Shown in pieces: positions 12,438 to 24,602 of a stretch of DNA of 64,000 bases (the first letter of the stretch is position 1; the number at the start of each line of letters is the position of its first letter). The stretch is from Eutrigla gurnardus (taxonomy: Eukaryota > Chordata > Actinopteri > Perciformes > Triglidae), in contig OY741276.1 in the NCBI GenBank assembly GCA_963514095.1, positions 10,697,266 through 10,761,265 of the forward strand, written 5' to 3'. The notes under the pieces are model-generated. The model did not search any database, was not told where the DNA came from, and was given only the letters and a program-made list of their open reading frames with translations. The position numbers and the translations under genes were made by a program.

Positions 12438-13529
12438 TCTCCCGTGGTCCAACTCTCTCTCCCTTCAGCTTCCTCTCATTTCTTTCATTATTTTTCTGAT
12501 ATCCGCTCTGTTTTCTCTTCTTTTCAGTCCATCCTCAGGTGTGTCATATTCACACGGGGAAAACCAGACGTATCATAAAAATCTGAGTGACACGTTACTG
12601 TTACCTGCTGCATGACCTTACCCATAATCCAGTAAGAACCGCGGCAACGCCGGTCTCGTTGAGCAAACGTGGGAAGTACCACTTAGTGGTAATAACATTG
12701 TTGACATTAAGATGATTTGTTTTGCTTTGCTTTTAGCCAATGACAAGAGGGGCCCGAGGCACAATAGTAAAAGGTTACACCGAACGGAAGAGCTGTTTTA
12801 AAAGTGAGCTGCTTTGCTTGTTAGGTTGCCAGTTTTTTAAATTTTTTATTATGAGAGAACAATAAAAGCGTTGGTACTTTATGGCTTGTTTGATCAAAGT
12901 GAAAGTGAGGATAAATGGCTTCATAGGTTCTCTGTTGAGCATTCAGAACATGGATTCGGTGTTGTAATAATGCGGTTGATATGAGTGGGTTAGGGATATG
13001 GCTTGGAGTTCTGGTTGTAACCCATTTCCACGGTCATTAAACTCTGCACTGTCACCTTGCATATTGCTGTCTAATGGAGCATATTAATAGTTTTAATACA
13101 AAAATCTATACCTTGAAATTTACGTTCCTCCTATCTTTTAACTCCCTCCCAACAATTTGCTCATTGGTGAGTAATGGCCCAGATGAGAACAATGGGAAAA
13201 CTCCTCTTTTTGTCCTTCCTTTTTTTCTCCCCGTCACAGTGAATAGTGTGAAAATGCCAACCTCTGATGGGTTCATACAAAGGAGAAGTGTGTGTACCGT
13301 ATTGTGCCTGCCGATGTCACAGTGAAGAGAGTGTCTGCCTCTTATATCTGCTTCTTTGTGGAGCTGGAAAAGACAAAAACATGACATGGCAGATAGGGGT
13401 GAACATTTTAAAGAGCAGTGAAAAGGGTAATAACAAAAAGAAAGAAAAAAGAATGAAATGGTGCAGAATACAGAAATGGTTCATGCATATGCTGTTGCTT
13501 AATGAGAGATGGATGGAAAATCAGATTTT

Positions 13530-13715
13530 CTTTTTTTTTTTAGATTTTTTTGAGGCATAGACGCCTTTTATTAGCAGTGGATAGATTGGAAACATGAGGA
13601 GAGAGAGGGGATGTGACATGCAGCAAAGGACCTCCGGCCGGGATTCGAACCGGGGTCGGCTGGGTATGTACGTTCGTACATGGCATGCGCTCTAACCACT
13701 CCGCCAACTGCGCAC
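13530..13715 (-). mobile_element. tRNA-derived SINE, minus strand
   Basis: On the minus strand the element starts near 13715 with GCGCAGTTGGCGGAGTGG. The box A-like TGGCGGAGTGGTTAG is followed by the box B-like GGTTCGAATCC, the two internal RNA polymerase III promoter elements of a tRNA-derived head. A tRNA-unrelated body follows (CCTTTGCTGCATGTCACA...), and the element ends in an A-rich tail, seen as T(n) at 13531-13540 on the + strand. A 15-bp target duplication, GGAAAATCAGATTTT, flanks it at 13515-13529 and 13716-13730. The duplication and A-rich tail show LINE-mediated retroposition. The head resembles a Ser/Leu-type tRNA, but the family was assigned from memory. Confidence 0.9.
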
Positions 13716-16700
13716 GGAAAATCAGATTTTTAACTTAAATGGATCACTTTTAAGTGTGAAGATACTGAATGTCAAGGTTTCGATTTGAAAAGACTCACTT
13801 TAGGTAAATGCCCAGCCTAACCCTATAGAAAAGTTAACCAACTTTTTTTTTTTTGCGTGAACAGTGTCACAGCTCTTTGTCAATCCGTTTTTTTTTTTTA
13901 TCTTGGTAATAACTTTGTAATACAGAGAGCAACATAAAACATTGGTCAGACATAAAATGATTCAGAATATTTACAAAATATTAAGGAACAAAAGAGCAAT
14001 AATCATAATTTACACGACTAAAAAATGGTTTTCTGTTTAAGAATATAAAAAAACATAATTTTGTCCAACTTGATCTTTTTTCCTGAAACTGTACTTACTT
14101 TGAAGTTACAGACTTAATATGTCCCACACAATACTTTGCATTACACTGCAGGTGTCCAGAATTGCCTGAGGGAGAAATAATTGGAAGGGAGAGCATGAAG
14201 ACGTCGACGAGCATGAAATCGTTTATAGAGTCAACGGAATGAGAACAAGGAATGATGAGGGATGGATGCATAGATGGATATCTTTTTTTTAGCGATAGTG
14301 TAGCCCAGAAACGCTGCAGGGGGGAAAGCTGGTGGGAGGTGAAAGAGGAGGTGAAAAATACATAAAAGCTGTGCCAAGAGAGACGTGGGAAAGTTGATGA
14401 TAAAGGCATATTCAGAGGAAGGGCGGCAAACAAGTACACTCATGAGCCAAACACCAAAGGTCGACAAGCTTTATACGGGGAGCACATGTCTTACTCTGTC
14501 TCCTCCAGAGTAAAATTGTTCAGAGAGCAAGAGAGAAGAAGAGATAAAAGAGATTGCAAATGTATAAGGGAAAACAGCAACAGCCAAGCAGAGAGGGGAT
14601 GGGGACAGAGATCTAAAGGCATAGCAGATTTCTGTAGGGCAGAGTATGAGGCAGTCAGGAAGGCAGATAAACAGAAAAACAACTGGAAAGGGTGTAAAAC
14701 CTTTTATAAACACGTGACCCCAGAGTTGTAGTTTATATCCGTGGAGGGCACTGGAGGTGAAATGTCTTTAGCAATGAAAAGATGAGAGCGAGAGGGAGAA
14801 AGCGGAGAGAGAGATGACGATATAACAGCATTTAATGGTGCGGCAGACTGCTGCCAAGACATTTTATAAGACAAACCCAAAGAAGCTAAACTTCTTTTTC
14901 CGTAAAGCCGGAAATTCTCAAGTTTGGGATTGTGATAAACCTCAGAATTCTCTGTCAGGACAGAGAGCGAGCAGCCACCCATAAATGAAAGGAATTATGG
15001 GAAGAAGTTCTCTCACTTTTAGCCTTCATTTTGATATACCACTCTCAATTCATGCTGCAACTCAGGGGGCAATTTAAACATCCCTTGGTCGGTCACCTCA
15101 ACCATCCTACCGTGTTGCACAGTATTGTGGGAATCCAGTGGTCAATTGAAGGTTGTCACTTGTTTGGGAGTATAATGTTTTTGTGACCAAAATCCTTTCG
15201 TGTCAAAGCAGCTCGGGCATTGGAAGGTCGAGATCAAAATAGGCTATTAAAGTAGGAAAAAGAGAAGAAAGAAGGGAGCTGAGGGAAGTAGAGAGAAGGT
15301 TTGTGAAAGTCAGAGAAGAGGCTGTGGGGAGATGTGTGTGTGGGGGGGGACTAAATAATGGAGAAGATTTGGAGTTCTAGTGAAGATGTTCACCTGAAAG
15401 GTGCCAAGGCTTTTATAGTGTTGATTTTTAACAAGTGTTGGTTAAGCTCTCCGCGGGGAGTCTGGGAATGTTAGGCCTGCAGCTTTGAAAGAAAAGATAG
15501 GAAGAGAGAGGAAGAGAAGGGGGGAAATAAAGTAAAAGAGTGATAAACAGAGAGTGTCAATTAGATCTAAAGGAATAGACCATTTAGATAGAAATGTGCT
15601 TCAGGGCCGAAAGCATTTTATTTCCTTTATGGAGGTAAACTTCCGAAGTTTAAGTTCACATCCCTAGAGCTGCGTACTTGAACATGTTCAGCCATTACTT
15701 CAGCTGATGATTTCATTTTCGAGGCCCAGGCTTACGAGAAACAGGCCTGCCTTCCATTCCGAGGCTCAATCCATATTTTAAGAACCACTGCCTTTGAGCC
15801 ATACAACAGTGAAACGCCCGGGGCAGGGATAAGGATAGCCAGAGGTAAAAGGCTGAGGGGAAAGACAAAGCAAACAGATAAGGATGTTGCTCTAACAGCA
15901 GAACAGGGTGGATATAGCATGAGATGTAGCTGCACATAAATACATCTGTACTGAAAATTATAATTGTTTTTCTTCTTTCTATGATGCTTCTCTGAAAATG
16001 AGTTGGGAAATATGGTTCCTTCAAAAACAAGTTTTCACTTGGTCTGAGTCAATACAGCCTAATTATATCCACTGTTAACTGTCCCATGTTGTAAAATAAG
16101 CAGGTATAAAGTTCTACGGGGTGAGTACTTAGATTAAATATTAAATTGACCTGCTATATATGAGAAGAATTCATTCGTTGCAGCTCAACACCGAACCCAC
16201 TCGGCAGCAGCAGCTCTTATGCAATCATTTGAGTTTTCTCTTTAAGAGTTGTTAAACAGGGAGGTAACCTGCAACTCTGATATTGACTTTTCATTTCCAA
16301 GCTGAAATGTATTACTCCATGCCAGTAGTTCAACATTCCTAAAACAATACCAAACACGTTAGAACAGTTATAAAAACCTCCAGTGTACCACCATCTATTG
16401 AAATATACTCTACACACTTTGGCCTCTGCCCAAGTTGTCATGCTATCAGGTCACACAAGGTCACACTTACCTTACCCCACTCCTCCTTCAGCTCGCCTTG
16501 ACACTTGAGTGAAACTAATATATGTCTGCAAAAATATCAAAAAATCCCACGGCACAAAGAAACTCACTTTATGATATGGACAATGGGCAAACAAGCTTCA
16601 TTCCCTGCTGGAAAACAAGCACCAGTCACGGGGAAAAGCTGGTGTCTGGTCATCAAGCTGTAATAGTATGGATGGATGGACAGTGCCTTGTTTTAAAATC

Positions 16701-17273
16701 ACTACCTCAATAGCTTCCTTACATAAGTTACAAGCCCAGGCTTCAAATGCCTTGGGCAAGGAGGGGAAGGTTGAAACAGAGCCGAGGGATGGGAAGGAGA
16801 AATGCCTCAAACTGTAAAGTTAGACGTAGAGAAAAAGTGTACAACCCCAAAGTTTGGTATTTGCTTTATTATTTGAAGGTGGGGAAGATTCGTAAGTGAT
16901 GCAGAGGGAAGGCGAGAGGGTGAACAGAGGAGCAGGGAGGCTCTGACGGACAACCAGGGAGTTACATGGGCTGAATCTCATTTGCAGATGTTTGATGTTT
17001 ACCCCTTACTTGGCACTCCTCTAATACCGGACGTGTTAACACCTCCTTTTTTAACTGTTGGCCCCTTGCATTTATTCACAGTACAAAGTTCATATCAATG
17101 TTTTCTCTTGCCCATCCTCCCTCTAAGGGGGTATTCTCAGTGCATGCTCCAACAACTGCATTTTTAAGAATTCCAATCTTTTATTTCCCATTAAAAGTTA
17201 AATAGCGGCAGAAATGCATAACCTTTCCATTGATTATAGCAACAGAAGAGGTTTTATTTTGTAGCTTATTTTG

Positions 17274-17327
17274 ATATATATATATATATACTGTATACAT
17301 ACATACATACATACATACACACATACC
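17274..17327. repeat. Compound (TA)n / (CATA)n microsatellite
   Basis: A TA run is followed by about five CATA units and a CACACATA tail. Intronic. Confidence 0.9.
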
Positions 17328-20300
17328 AAGAGAACACAAAGCAAACGTGGGGAAAAGAGGGAGGTTCTGGATGAAAAGTCGAGGGGAGAGAGAGGATTGA
17401 GGGGAAATAAAGCAGGGGAGAGATGAGTTGGGGTTTCTTAACGCAGAGTGCCACTGAGCTGGTCGGCACATGCAGGTGAAAATCCCTGCATGCTGTTGGC
17501 TGCTACACTACATTAACTCTAGCATTCACTTTGAGCCAGGGACGCGGAGGGTAGAAAGGATAGAGGGGAAAGGGACACAGCACCGTACCATACAAACAGC
17601 AACCTTGTTTATAAGAAGCTATGGAAACCATCCCAGTTGGTAGAGTGTTCTTTGCCAAAGACATATTCATTTCCACACTTGAAAAGCAATAATCCATGGT
17701 GGAATATTGGAAGGTGGGAAGAAGGTGCTTTAAGAAGCAACCAAAGGAGTCATGACTGGAGCTTTATTATGAAAGGCAGACAAAGAGGAATGAATCATCG
17801 TAGCATGTGTAAATCAAATATGATATCTTGTGTTAGAAACTATGAAGTGACAGTTTAGGGTACAACACCTGAAGTTACTCAGGGTCATAGAGAGTTTCTA
17901 GGGGTTGTTTTTAAAACGGTTGCACTTCAGTGGCAGGGAATAGCATGGCAGCAGTAATACAGTCATCTCCATTAGACAAGGATGAAGTAGGCGTGGGACC
18001 GTGGGGATGCACAGTATGTCTTTGCATGGTAGACTTGGGGGGAGTGGTAGACTAAGGTGACCACTTGGGAAAAAGCTGTTGAGGTGATGGTTGATCATGG
18101 TGTTAATGGACCGGCACCGTCCCCCCCGAGGAATGCTTCTCAAACAGATGGTCGCCTGGGCAGAGCAAGGTCGGTGGAAATTTTAACCGTCTTTTCATCC
18201 GCTATGGCATTCTGAAGCTACTTGATGGAAAGCAGCTGACAGCCAATGATCCGCTCAGCAGTGGGGAGTACATGCTCAGGCCTTGTCGTTTGAACGACAG
18301 CAGGCAGGAAGTCAACCGAACTCTAATGGCAGAAATGAGGATGCTTTTGACTATTAGTGTGTAAAATTGGACCAAAAATATATCAAAATTTGAAAGTCAA
18401 TTAGTTGTTTTTTTTTAATCCTTTTTCCCCCCTAGTGGAGAACATAAAACATTCCGACACTGAATATCTCACACATCATAGTAGCTGATCTCTTTACTAA
18501 GGATCACCTTAAGTATACCATTGGTGGGTGGGTATTAGGTTAGTCTTTAATGATGGTTCATAGCCTGTATGCATCTTAGTATGTTTCACATTATCTTAAC
18601 AAAGTCAAAATGAGTGACTTTGATGAGCTGTATAGAGTGAGACCGGTTTATTTTTTAAGCTTCTCACGGAGTGGAGCAGGATGAATGTTTTAGACAAACC
18701 TGGACCATAAGCCAGTGTGGGGAAAGGATTGGGAATGGATGCAAATAACGTCAGAGCGACCTTCTAGTCAGTCAGCAGGTAAGCAGACAGAGCGAATGGC
18801 TGACAGGTGGATTAGCAGCTACCTGGCGGCCTATAATACAGCCAGTAAAATAGGCAGATGTGACAAGCAAAGACAAAAGTTTGCAGACGTGCGGGCAAAT
18901 TTGTAAGCACGTACTTGTGGAAACTGGAGTGAAACAAATGATCAGAGACGTAAAACAAGGACAAGAATTACATGCATAACAATAAGCAGCTGAGTATTCT
19001 GCTCTTTGTGTTCTTCACATTTAATTTCGTCTTGCTCTGATGACAAAAGCTTTTTGATTCTGTTGATTTACAAAGCTTTCGTTAGCATAGCGAACATAAA
19101 TCAGACAGACTGTCTGAGGCGAGGTAAAATGTTTACGTAGCCTGCCACCATTGATTATGAATGGCAGAAGCTGTTCTAAGCTAAATATGGAGATTTAAGA
19201 ACTCCGTTTAAATCTGCTTTGAGTGGTAAAAGTGCGGAGCGAGTTCTGTGCGTTAATGTTCATAAAGTATGTGTTTGTGCTCCAATATATCTTCCTGAGT
19301 GTGTTGCTCTGGTGCGTATTGATTTGAATAGGAGACGATGTGAGTGAAAATGTGATTTAGGTTTCGTTGGGATGAAAGCGGTAAACTAAAGCACAGACAT
19401 TTTATTTTTCATGTGGGTAAAAAAAAAAGAAGATGATTGAAATTAACCTCAGTTGAGTTATGGCGAGAGTAAAAGTAAAAGTCAGGTTATATAGAGAGGG
19501 ACAAATTGCACTTGGGGAGGCAGTTGGGGGCAATCGGCGGTTCAAACAAACACAGGACTTTTACCCAGGAGAGTGGTGTTTGTGTCCTGGGTAAAAACCA
19601 ATGGTTCTAGTTGACCCTTTAAAGTTATGTAAGGGCTACATTGCTTACGTAACTGCATATCTTACACTTTTATCAGCCTGTGTGTGTACTGTATGGATGG
19701 ATGGACATGTGATTTTTACAACTAATTTGTACGTAGCTCATTAGGAGCCACAGCACAGGTGATAATGATTGCCTTGCCAATAAAATTGTAGTTAAGCAGT
19801 GATTACTACAAATTATTATTTCCGCTAGTTAATAATGGTAATTAGATGTGAGTGGCTTGATAACTCAGTGCTGCTGCTGCACGGATTAGAGCTGTGTTGT
19901 TTGGCCATTAAAGACGCCATCTCGTTATCTGTGTTTGCTCATCTACCTCCCGAATCATAACACAAGATACAACAAGAGTACCACCATATTTGACTCATAT
20001 GTTTTATGTGTTGCTGTGTGTATTTGTGGGAAAGGAAAATGTAGAAGACATCCCGAGAAATCCTCAACAAACGTTGCTGTCGTGTCCTTCCTCGCCATGT
20101 CACGTTGTTGGTGAAAGACTGACAACAGTCCTTAATCTCCTCGGTGTGGGAAAAAGTGTCACTCTGTTACATGACACACACATTTAAAAAAAAAAAAACT
20201 GTCCTTGCTTAATCCTCTGAGCTCACAGCCTGCTTGATAATGTTAGAATGTATGTGTGCGTACGGGATTTTGTTTGTCTTCTTCCTAAATGAATCTCGTC

Positions 20301-20551
20301 CTGAATCGATGCCGTTGCATGCCGTCTCTCCTCTTGATGCGTTTTCAAACCTCGGAAATTCGGCATTGATGCAATCAAGCCATCGCCTCAACCCTCTGGC
20401 TCTTAACAAGTCTAATCAATCCTGTTAATTGCTCAGTCATGACACCGGCAATGACGGCAGTGTCATCCATTTTCCATATCAACTACATCATTAGGTAGTT
20501 GCTTTACATAACTACTTTACATAACCACACACAGACACACACTCACTCAAA

Positions 20552-20553
<2 letters not shown>

Positions 20554-20600
<47 letters not shown>
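20554..20600. repeat. (CA)n microsatellite
   Basis: About 23 CA units in intron, preceded by degenerate CA-rich sequence from about 20527. Confidence 0.95.
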
Positions 20601-20601
<1 letters not shown>

Positions 20602-20748
20602 CCTCCAACATCATTAGCAGTGGTCTCAACCAAAGTGCCTTAATTAGGATTACCTTGACCTAGCTCATTAAGAATTGAGAAGTCCAGACAGTACATTTAC
20701 TGACACAAGCTTCCTGATTTTGTTATCATACCAAAATTACTCTTAATG

Positions 20749-20946
20749 TAGGGGTGTACCGATCCAGTAGCAGATCTAGTTTTTTTTTTTTTTAATCAAT
20801 GTTTTCTCTAATGTAAGCGTTTATCACTGCACCTAAGCCGAAAAAAAAAGAAACACACATCTCTGTACTGTGGTTTAGTGTAATTAACGGGCACACCGCT
20901 TCATCCGGCGTCTCTCCTCTCTGTCTGTTTCACGAGGGGCGGGGCT

Positions 20947-21007
<61 letters not shown>

Positions 21008-21323
21008 ACACAGTGAGTTTGAGTCTGAGTTTTGTCAACATAAGAATGAGTCGACCTGTAAGAATCCATGTGATGAGCACCTACAAACAGATTCTCACAT
21101 CAGAAACATAAATAACGATGGTATATTGTGACTCCTCCATAAATTATTGCACATACACTTTCATATTTATGCACATGTATATGGTCTCTGAATGACAAGG
21201 AATTAGAATTATAACTATTAGAATGTTTCTTCAGTAAATGTCTTAATTTTGTTTTAAATGTAAATTAATGTTTAGTAAGGAAATCGGTATCCGGACCGAA
21301 CAAGTCGGATCGGTGCATCCCTA
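20749..21323. mobile_element. Diverged hAT-like miniature element, ~575 bp
   Basis: The left end reads TAGGGGTGTACCGATCC. The right end, reversed, reads TAGGGATGCACCGATCC, with two mismatches in 17. The ends resemble those of the element at 8408-9606 (TAGGGATGTCCCGATCC), so the two are probably related hAT-type families. I could not find a clean 8-bp target duplication, which suggests age or slightly misplaced ends. It carries a 65-bp CA array at 20948-21012 and no coding frame. Confidence 0.65.
20948..21012. repeat. (CA)n microsatellite inside a hAT-like element
   Basis: About 32 CA units with one TA interruption, lying within the terminal repeats of the element at 20749-21323. Confidence 0.95.
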
Positions 21324-23020
21324 CGTAATAGAGATAATTACAATGGTTTTTTACTTTTATCTCAGACTGTTTAGAGTGACTTTTGTTCTCTTAGGAAGAA
21401 TAAACATATTAAGGTATGACTGATATTCGTACATATAACAACATAGCTGGAATTAAAGAATCCATATTTGACTGAAAACAATGTGGATTGGGATAAAGGT
21501 TTGTTTGAAATGTGTCACTTCTGGTTTGACCATTGTGAGATTTAAATGTGAGAACATTCCATTCTAACTTTGGTCGTATGTTTGATGAGAAATTACCCAT
21601 GGAGTTATTCTGTTAAATTACATTTTTTAAATAAGTGTCACAGCCCCGGCTCTAAAACTCACGAGACACGCGGGTATACTGAACAGATAAAAATGACTTA
21701 TTAACCAAAATATCAGTCAAAATAAGTCAAAGAATGGATGGTAGGAATCTGTGAAGTGGGTAGTTTAGGGAGTGGATGTATGAAAATGTGCTGCATGTTG
21801 ATGTGCTGTAAAACAAAGAAAAGAAACCAAAAGCCACAACACCATGCTATGGGAGAGGAGATCTAATCCAATCAGGTCTGCAGCCCTGGAGACAGAAAAC
21901 AAAGTGTTAAAAACAATGTTTTGAAAGGTTAAACACAAACAAATATGGATTGAAGCAGGTTAATTATTTAGACGAAAACATGTTGAATTTTGGAGTACAT
22001 CATCATTTTTCAATACACTTATGGGAATGACACAACAGTATCACAGCAGTGGCCGCAGCACACGCTGTACTGTGTTTGTGTTTTTAACAATTAATATAGC
22101 CTACAGTACAAGTTATTTGATTATGCATTTATAAGTGTATAGGGAGAAAAGATTAACAGAGACACAACACTGACCATGCAGTCAACACACCCAAAGCAGA
22201 TTATAGTTTTTTTCCGTATTGTTCTCAACTTCTTATGGCCATTTTCATTTTGGTTTTGAAGGCTTAAGCAGCACTCTGCTACAACACTGGAGACTAGACT
22301 TTCCAGACGCTGTGAACGTGGGATTTCCTGATCCTGTAAGCAACTCGGAAGGGAGTGAGGAAATCCTGCCGCATGCGGTCCTTCTGCACCAGTGGTGCAA
22401 GATGGACTGGCACCCCTCTGTGATGGACTCTCTGAGGTCTCCCGTCTCTCAAATGACGGACAGACGTGCACTTTACTGCCAGTTAATCACACTCAATCCT
22501 GTGGTAGAGAATCGAAGAGGACATTTGGCCTGTTGCTATTGATAGTGTTGTCTATCCATATCAATAGAAGTTTCTACAGCAATAGATCAACCATGCAAAA
22601 AAACAGGCTTCTCACTTTGGATGAGTCACCACCATATGCTTTTCTGTTCATGCTATTGTGTGAGTGTAACAGAGGGCATGTGTACATGCTTTGTGTATTC
22701 AGGTTTCAAGAAGACATTCAGCACTGACAGATGCACAATGGTGCCAACACAAGCCATAGCTAGATTAATACAAAGCATAACATTTGAGGAATACAAATGC
22801 ACTGACGGCAAGGAATCATTGCCGTAGCAGCCCTGAGAATTGAGATATTTACTGAACATATTCATGCAGAGAGGTAACCAATCAGCTCCAGCGTAGAGTA
22901 TGGGGTAAACGCCGATCAGTCTTAACACTGTGGCTAAGTCTGTGTGGAGGAGCAGGTGTATGTTCATCTTCCTGTCCCAAATATACAGTCATACCTTAAT
23001 CACCACATCTCTTTCTCCAG

Positions 23021-23226
23021 ATATCCGTGGTATTGAGGACTTTCTGGACCGGACCTCTCAGCAGGGAATGGACGTATCCCTTCAGAAGGTGGAATCTAAT
23101 ATCAACATGATGATCACAAGTCTGTTTAGGACAATGCGCGTGGAAGAGCTGCATCGCTACAGGGATACGCTACGCAGAGCTGTGCTGTTCATGAGCCCAG
23201 CTACTGCCAAGGCTTTCATCACTGAG
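23021..23226 (+). CDS. grid2: grid2 exon, ATD (probably exon 4)
   Basis: This internal exon is 206 bp, phase 1 to phase 0. It follows CTTTCTCCAG and ends ...ACT GAG before donor GTAAGA. It completes the Asp codon opened by the previous exon and reads IRGIEDFLDRTSQQGMD, then LQKVESNINMMITSLF, RYRDTLRRAVLFMSPATAKAFITE. These match mammalian GluD2 at about residues 178-246 with mostly conservative changes. The segment crosses the ATD between its two lobes. The frame is confirmed by the next exon, which begins with the expected Val-Val-Glu-Thr. No internal stop or frameshift is present. Confidence 0.97.
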
Positions 23227-23867
23227 GTAAGAACTGTTGTTTTCTGGTCCCACGTTTTACAGTTAATGAGGAAAGTGGAAAACCTTGTTAACAGTAGCCC
23301 AAGCCTGTCTCCTCCAATATCTTTAGCTGGAAGTTACTGTGAGGAACTTTTAACTGGTTATGAAATGATGTAATAGCGGATGCCTCTACATGACCTGCAA
23401 AACAAAACCCTCGGCAGGATGACTGGCTGTACAGTTATTCTTAATGCTCGTCACCGCTGCCACTGGGTTTGAAAGCAGAGCTTCGATTGCTGCTTTGCTG
23501 GTCTCCAACACAACGCTGCTGCAGGCCCAGGCCGTATTGCCGGGCTCAAGGGAGGAAAGGGAAACACAGGCAAACCAGAACCAGGACTGAGCAGGGCAGA
23601 TTGTCAGACTCTGCTGCAGTAGAATTCGTAGATTTCTAAAGAGACCCTGGTGCTTGGAAACACTACCGCTTTTGTCCACAGGGACAGCCAAAATCTACAA
23701 GATTATACTTCTTCGTAGTGGGTTTAAAAATACGTTCAGGAATGTGTTAATTGATTGGTTAGCATGCCGGATGGAAATGCTTTGAGAAATAAGGAAGAGT
23801 CTCTTACTGGACTAGAATCAATCAGGGATTGATTTCTTGTTCACCTTCATCTAATGGAATACCTCTC

Positions 23868-23905
<38 letters not shown>
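23868..23905. repeat. Compound (TA)n(TG)n microsatellite
   Basis: A short TA run passes directly into about 11 TG units, 640 bp downstream of the exon at 23021-23226. Confidence 0.93.
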
Positions 23906-24602
23906 AATGTGTCAATGAAGGGCCGTTGACATCTCAGTAAGTGAATGTTGACATGTCATGTACAGCACTTGGAGTGGTTGGAAGACGAGAGAGACTCATG
24001 TAAATGCAAGTCCATTTACCATGAAAGTGTTCATTAGAGACATGGGCGATGTTCCTCATATTCTCTTACTTCCTGCTCTCTCTCTCTCTGACAGTGTTCA
24101 TGTGTGTTCAACTACTCACACACATGTGAACCCCCCCCCAACCCCCCGGCGTGCTCTTTATCTCTGCAGAAGAAGACAATTAGGGGAGTTCCTTTTGCTC
24201 TTATGCATAAATGATATGGAGGTCATGGTTGAAAGCAAGAGGCTCTCGTATTAGTTATGAATTCATAATTTGAAGTGATAGGATGGGGCTTAATCCCACG
24301 TGTCATGTTCTCATCTCAGTTTAATTAAAAGTGACCTCGGAAAGAGCAATCACAATCTAATTTGGCTGGAGGCATGACAGGGAGGGGCTGAAAGATGGGC
24401 TGTTATTATGTGCCTGTGAGTGTGTTAGTGTCAGTGTTTGTGTATGAGCATGTTCCTGTGTGTGCGTGTGTGTGTGTGTGTGTTTGCAGTCTTAGCCTTG
24501 GAAGTGTGACAAGGAAAAACAGTGAAGTCATTACACTGTGCTGGCCGGAGGACCGCGATGATGTGTCTCTTGGAACGTGTTGAGGAACCTTGAAGCCTCC
24601 TT

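Larger units (their letters stand above)
8043..23020 (+). other. grid2: grid2 intron, 14,978 bp
   Basis: This intron lies between the exons at 7755-8042 and 23021-23226. It starts GTAAGG and ends in CTTTCTCCAG. Both flanking exons split an Asp codon after base 1, so the intron is phase 1. It holds three hAT-type elements (8408-9606, 9679-10307, 20749-21323) and a minus-strand tRNA-derived SINE (13530-13715). It also has a duplicated segment (12108-12270) and microsatellites at 10391-10445, 12401-12433, 17274-17327, 20554-20600 and 20948-21012. A (TCTG)n run of about 20 bp lies near 8160. Between these I see only unique, mostly AT-rich sequence, with purine-rich stretches at about 14160-14860 and 15240-15560. 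No second gene is evident. Confidence 0.85.

Noticed and set aside
13630..13715. Possible tRNA gene on the minus strand
   Set aside because: It has A and B boxes, but the A-rich tail, SINE-like body and 15-bp target duplications show a retroposed tRNA-derived SINE rather than a functional tRNA gene.
21640..21900. Possible LTR or other element edge (GTCACAGCCCCGGCTC...)
   Set aside because: It reads like repeat sequence, but there is no second copy, no terminal inverted repeat and no target duplication in the window.
22219..22542. 107-codon + strand frame just upstream of a grid2 exon
   Set aside because: It does not match any part of GluD2, has no good acceptor at its start, and the grid2 frame joins cleanly without it.
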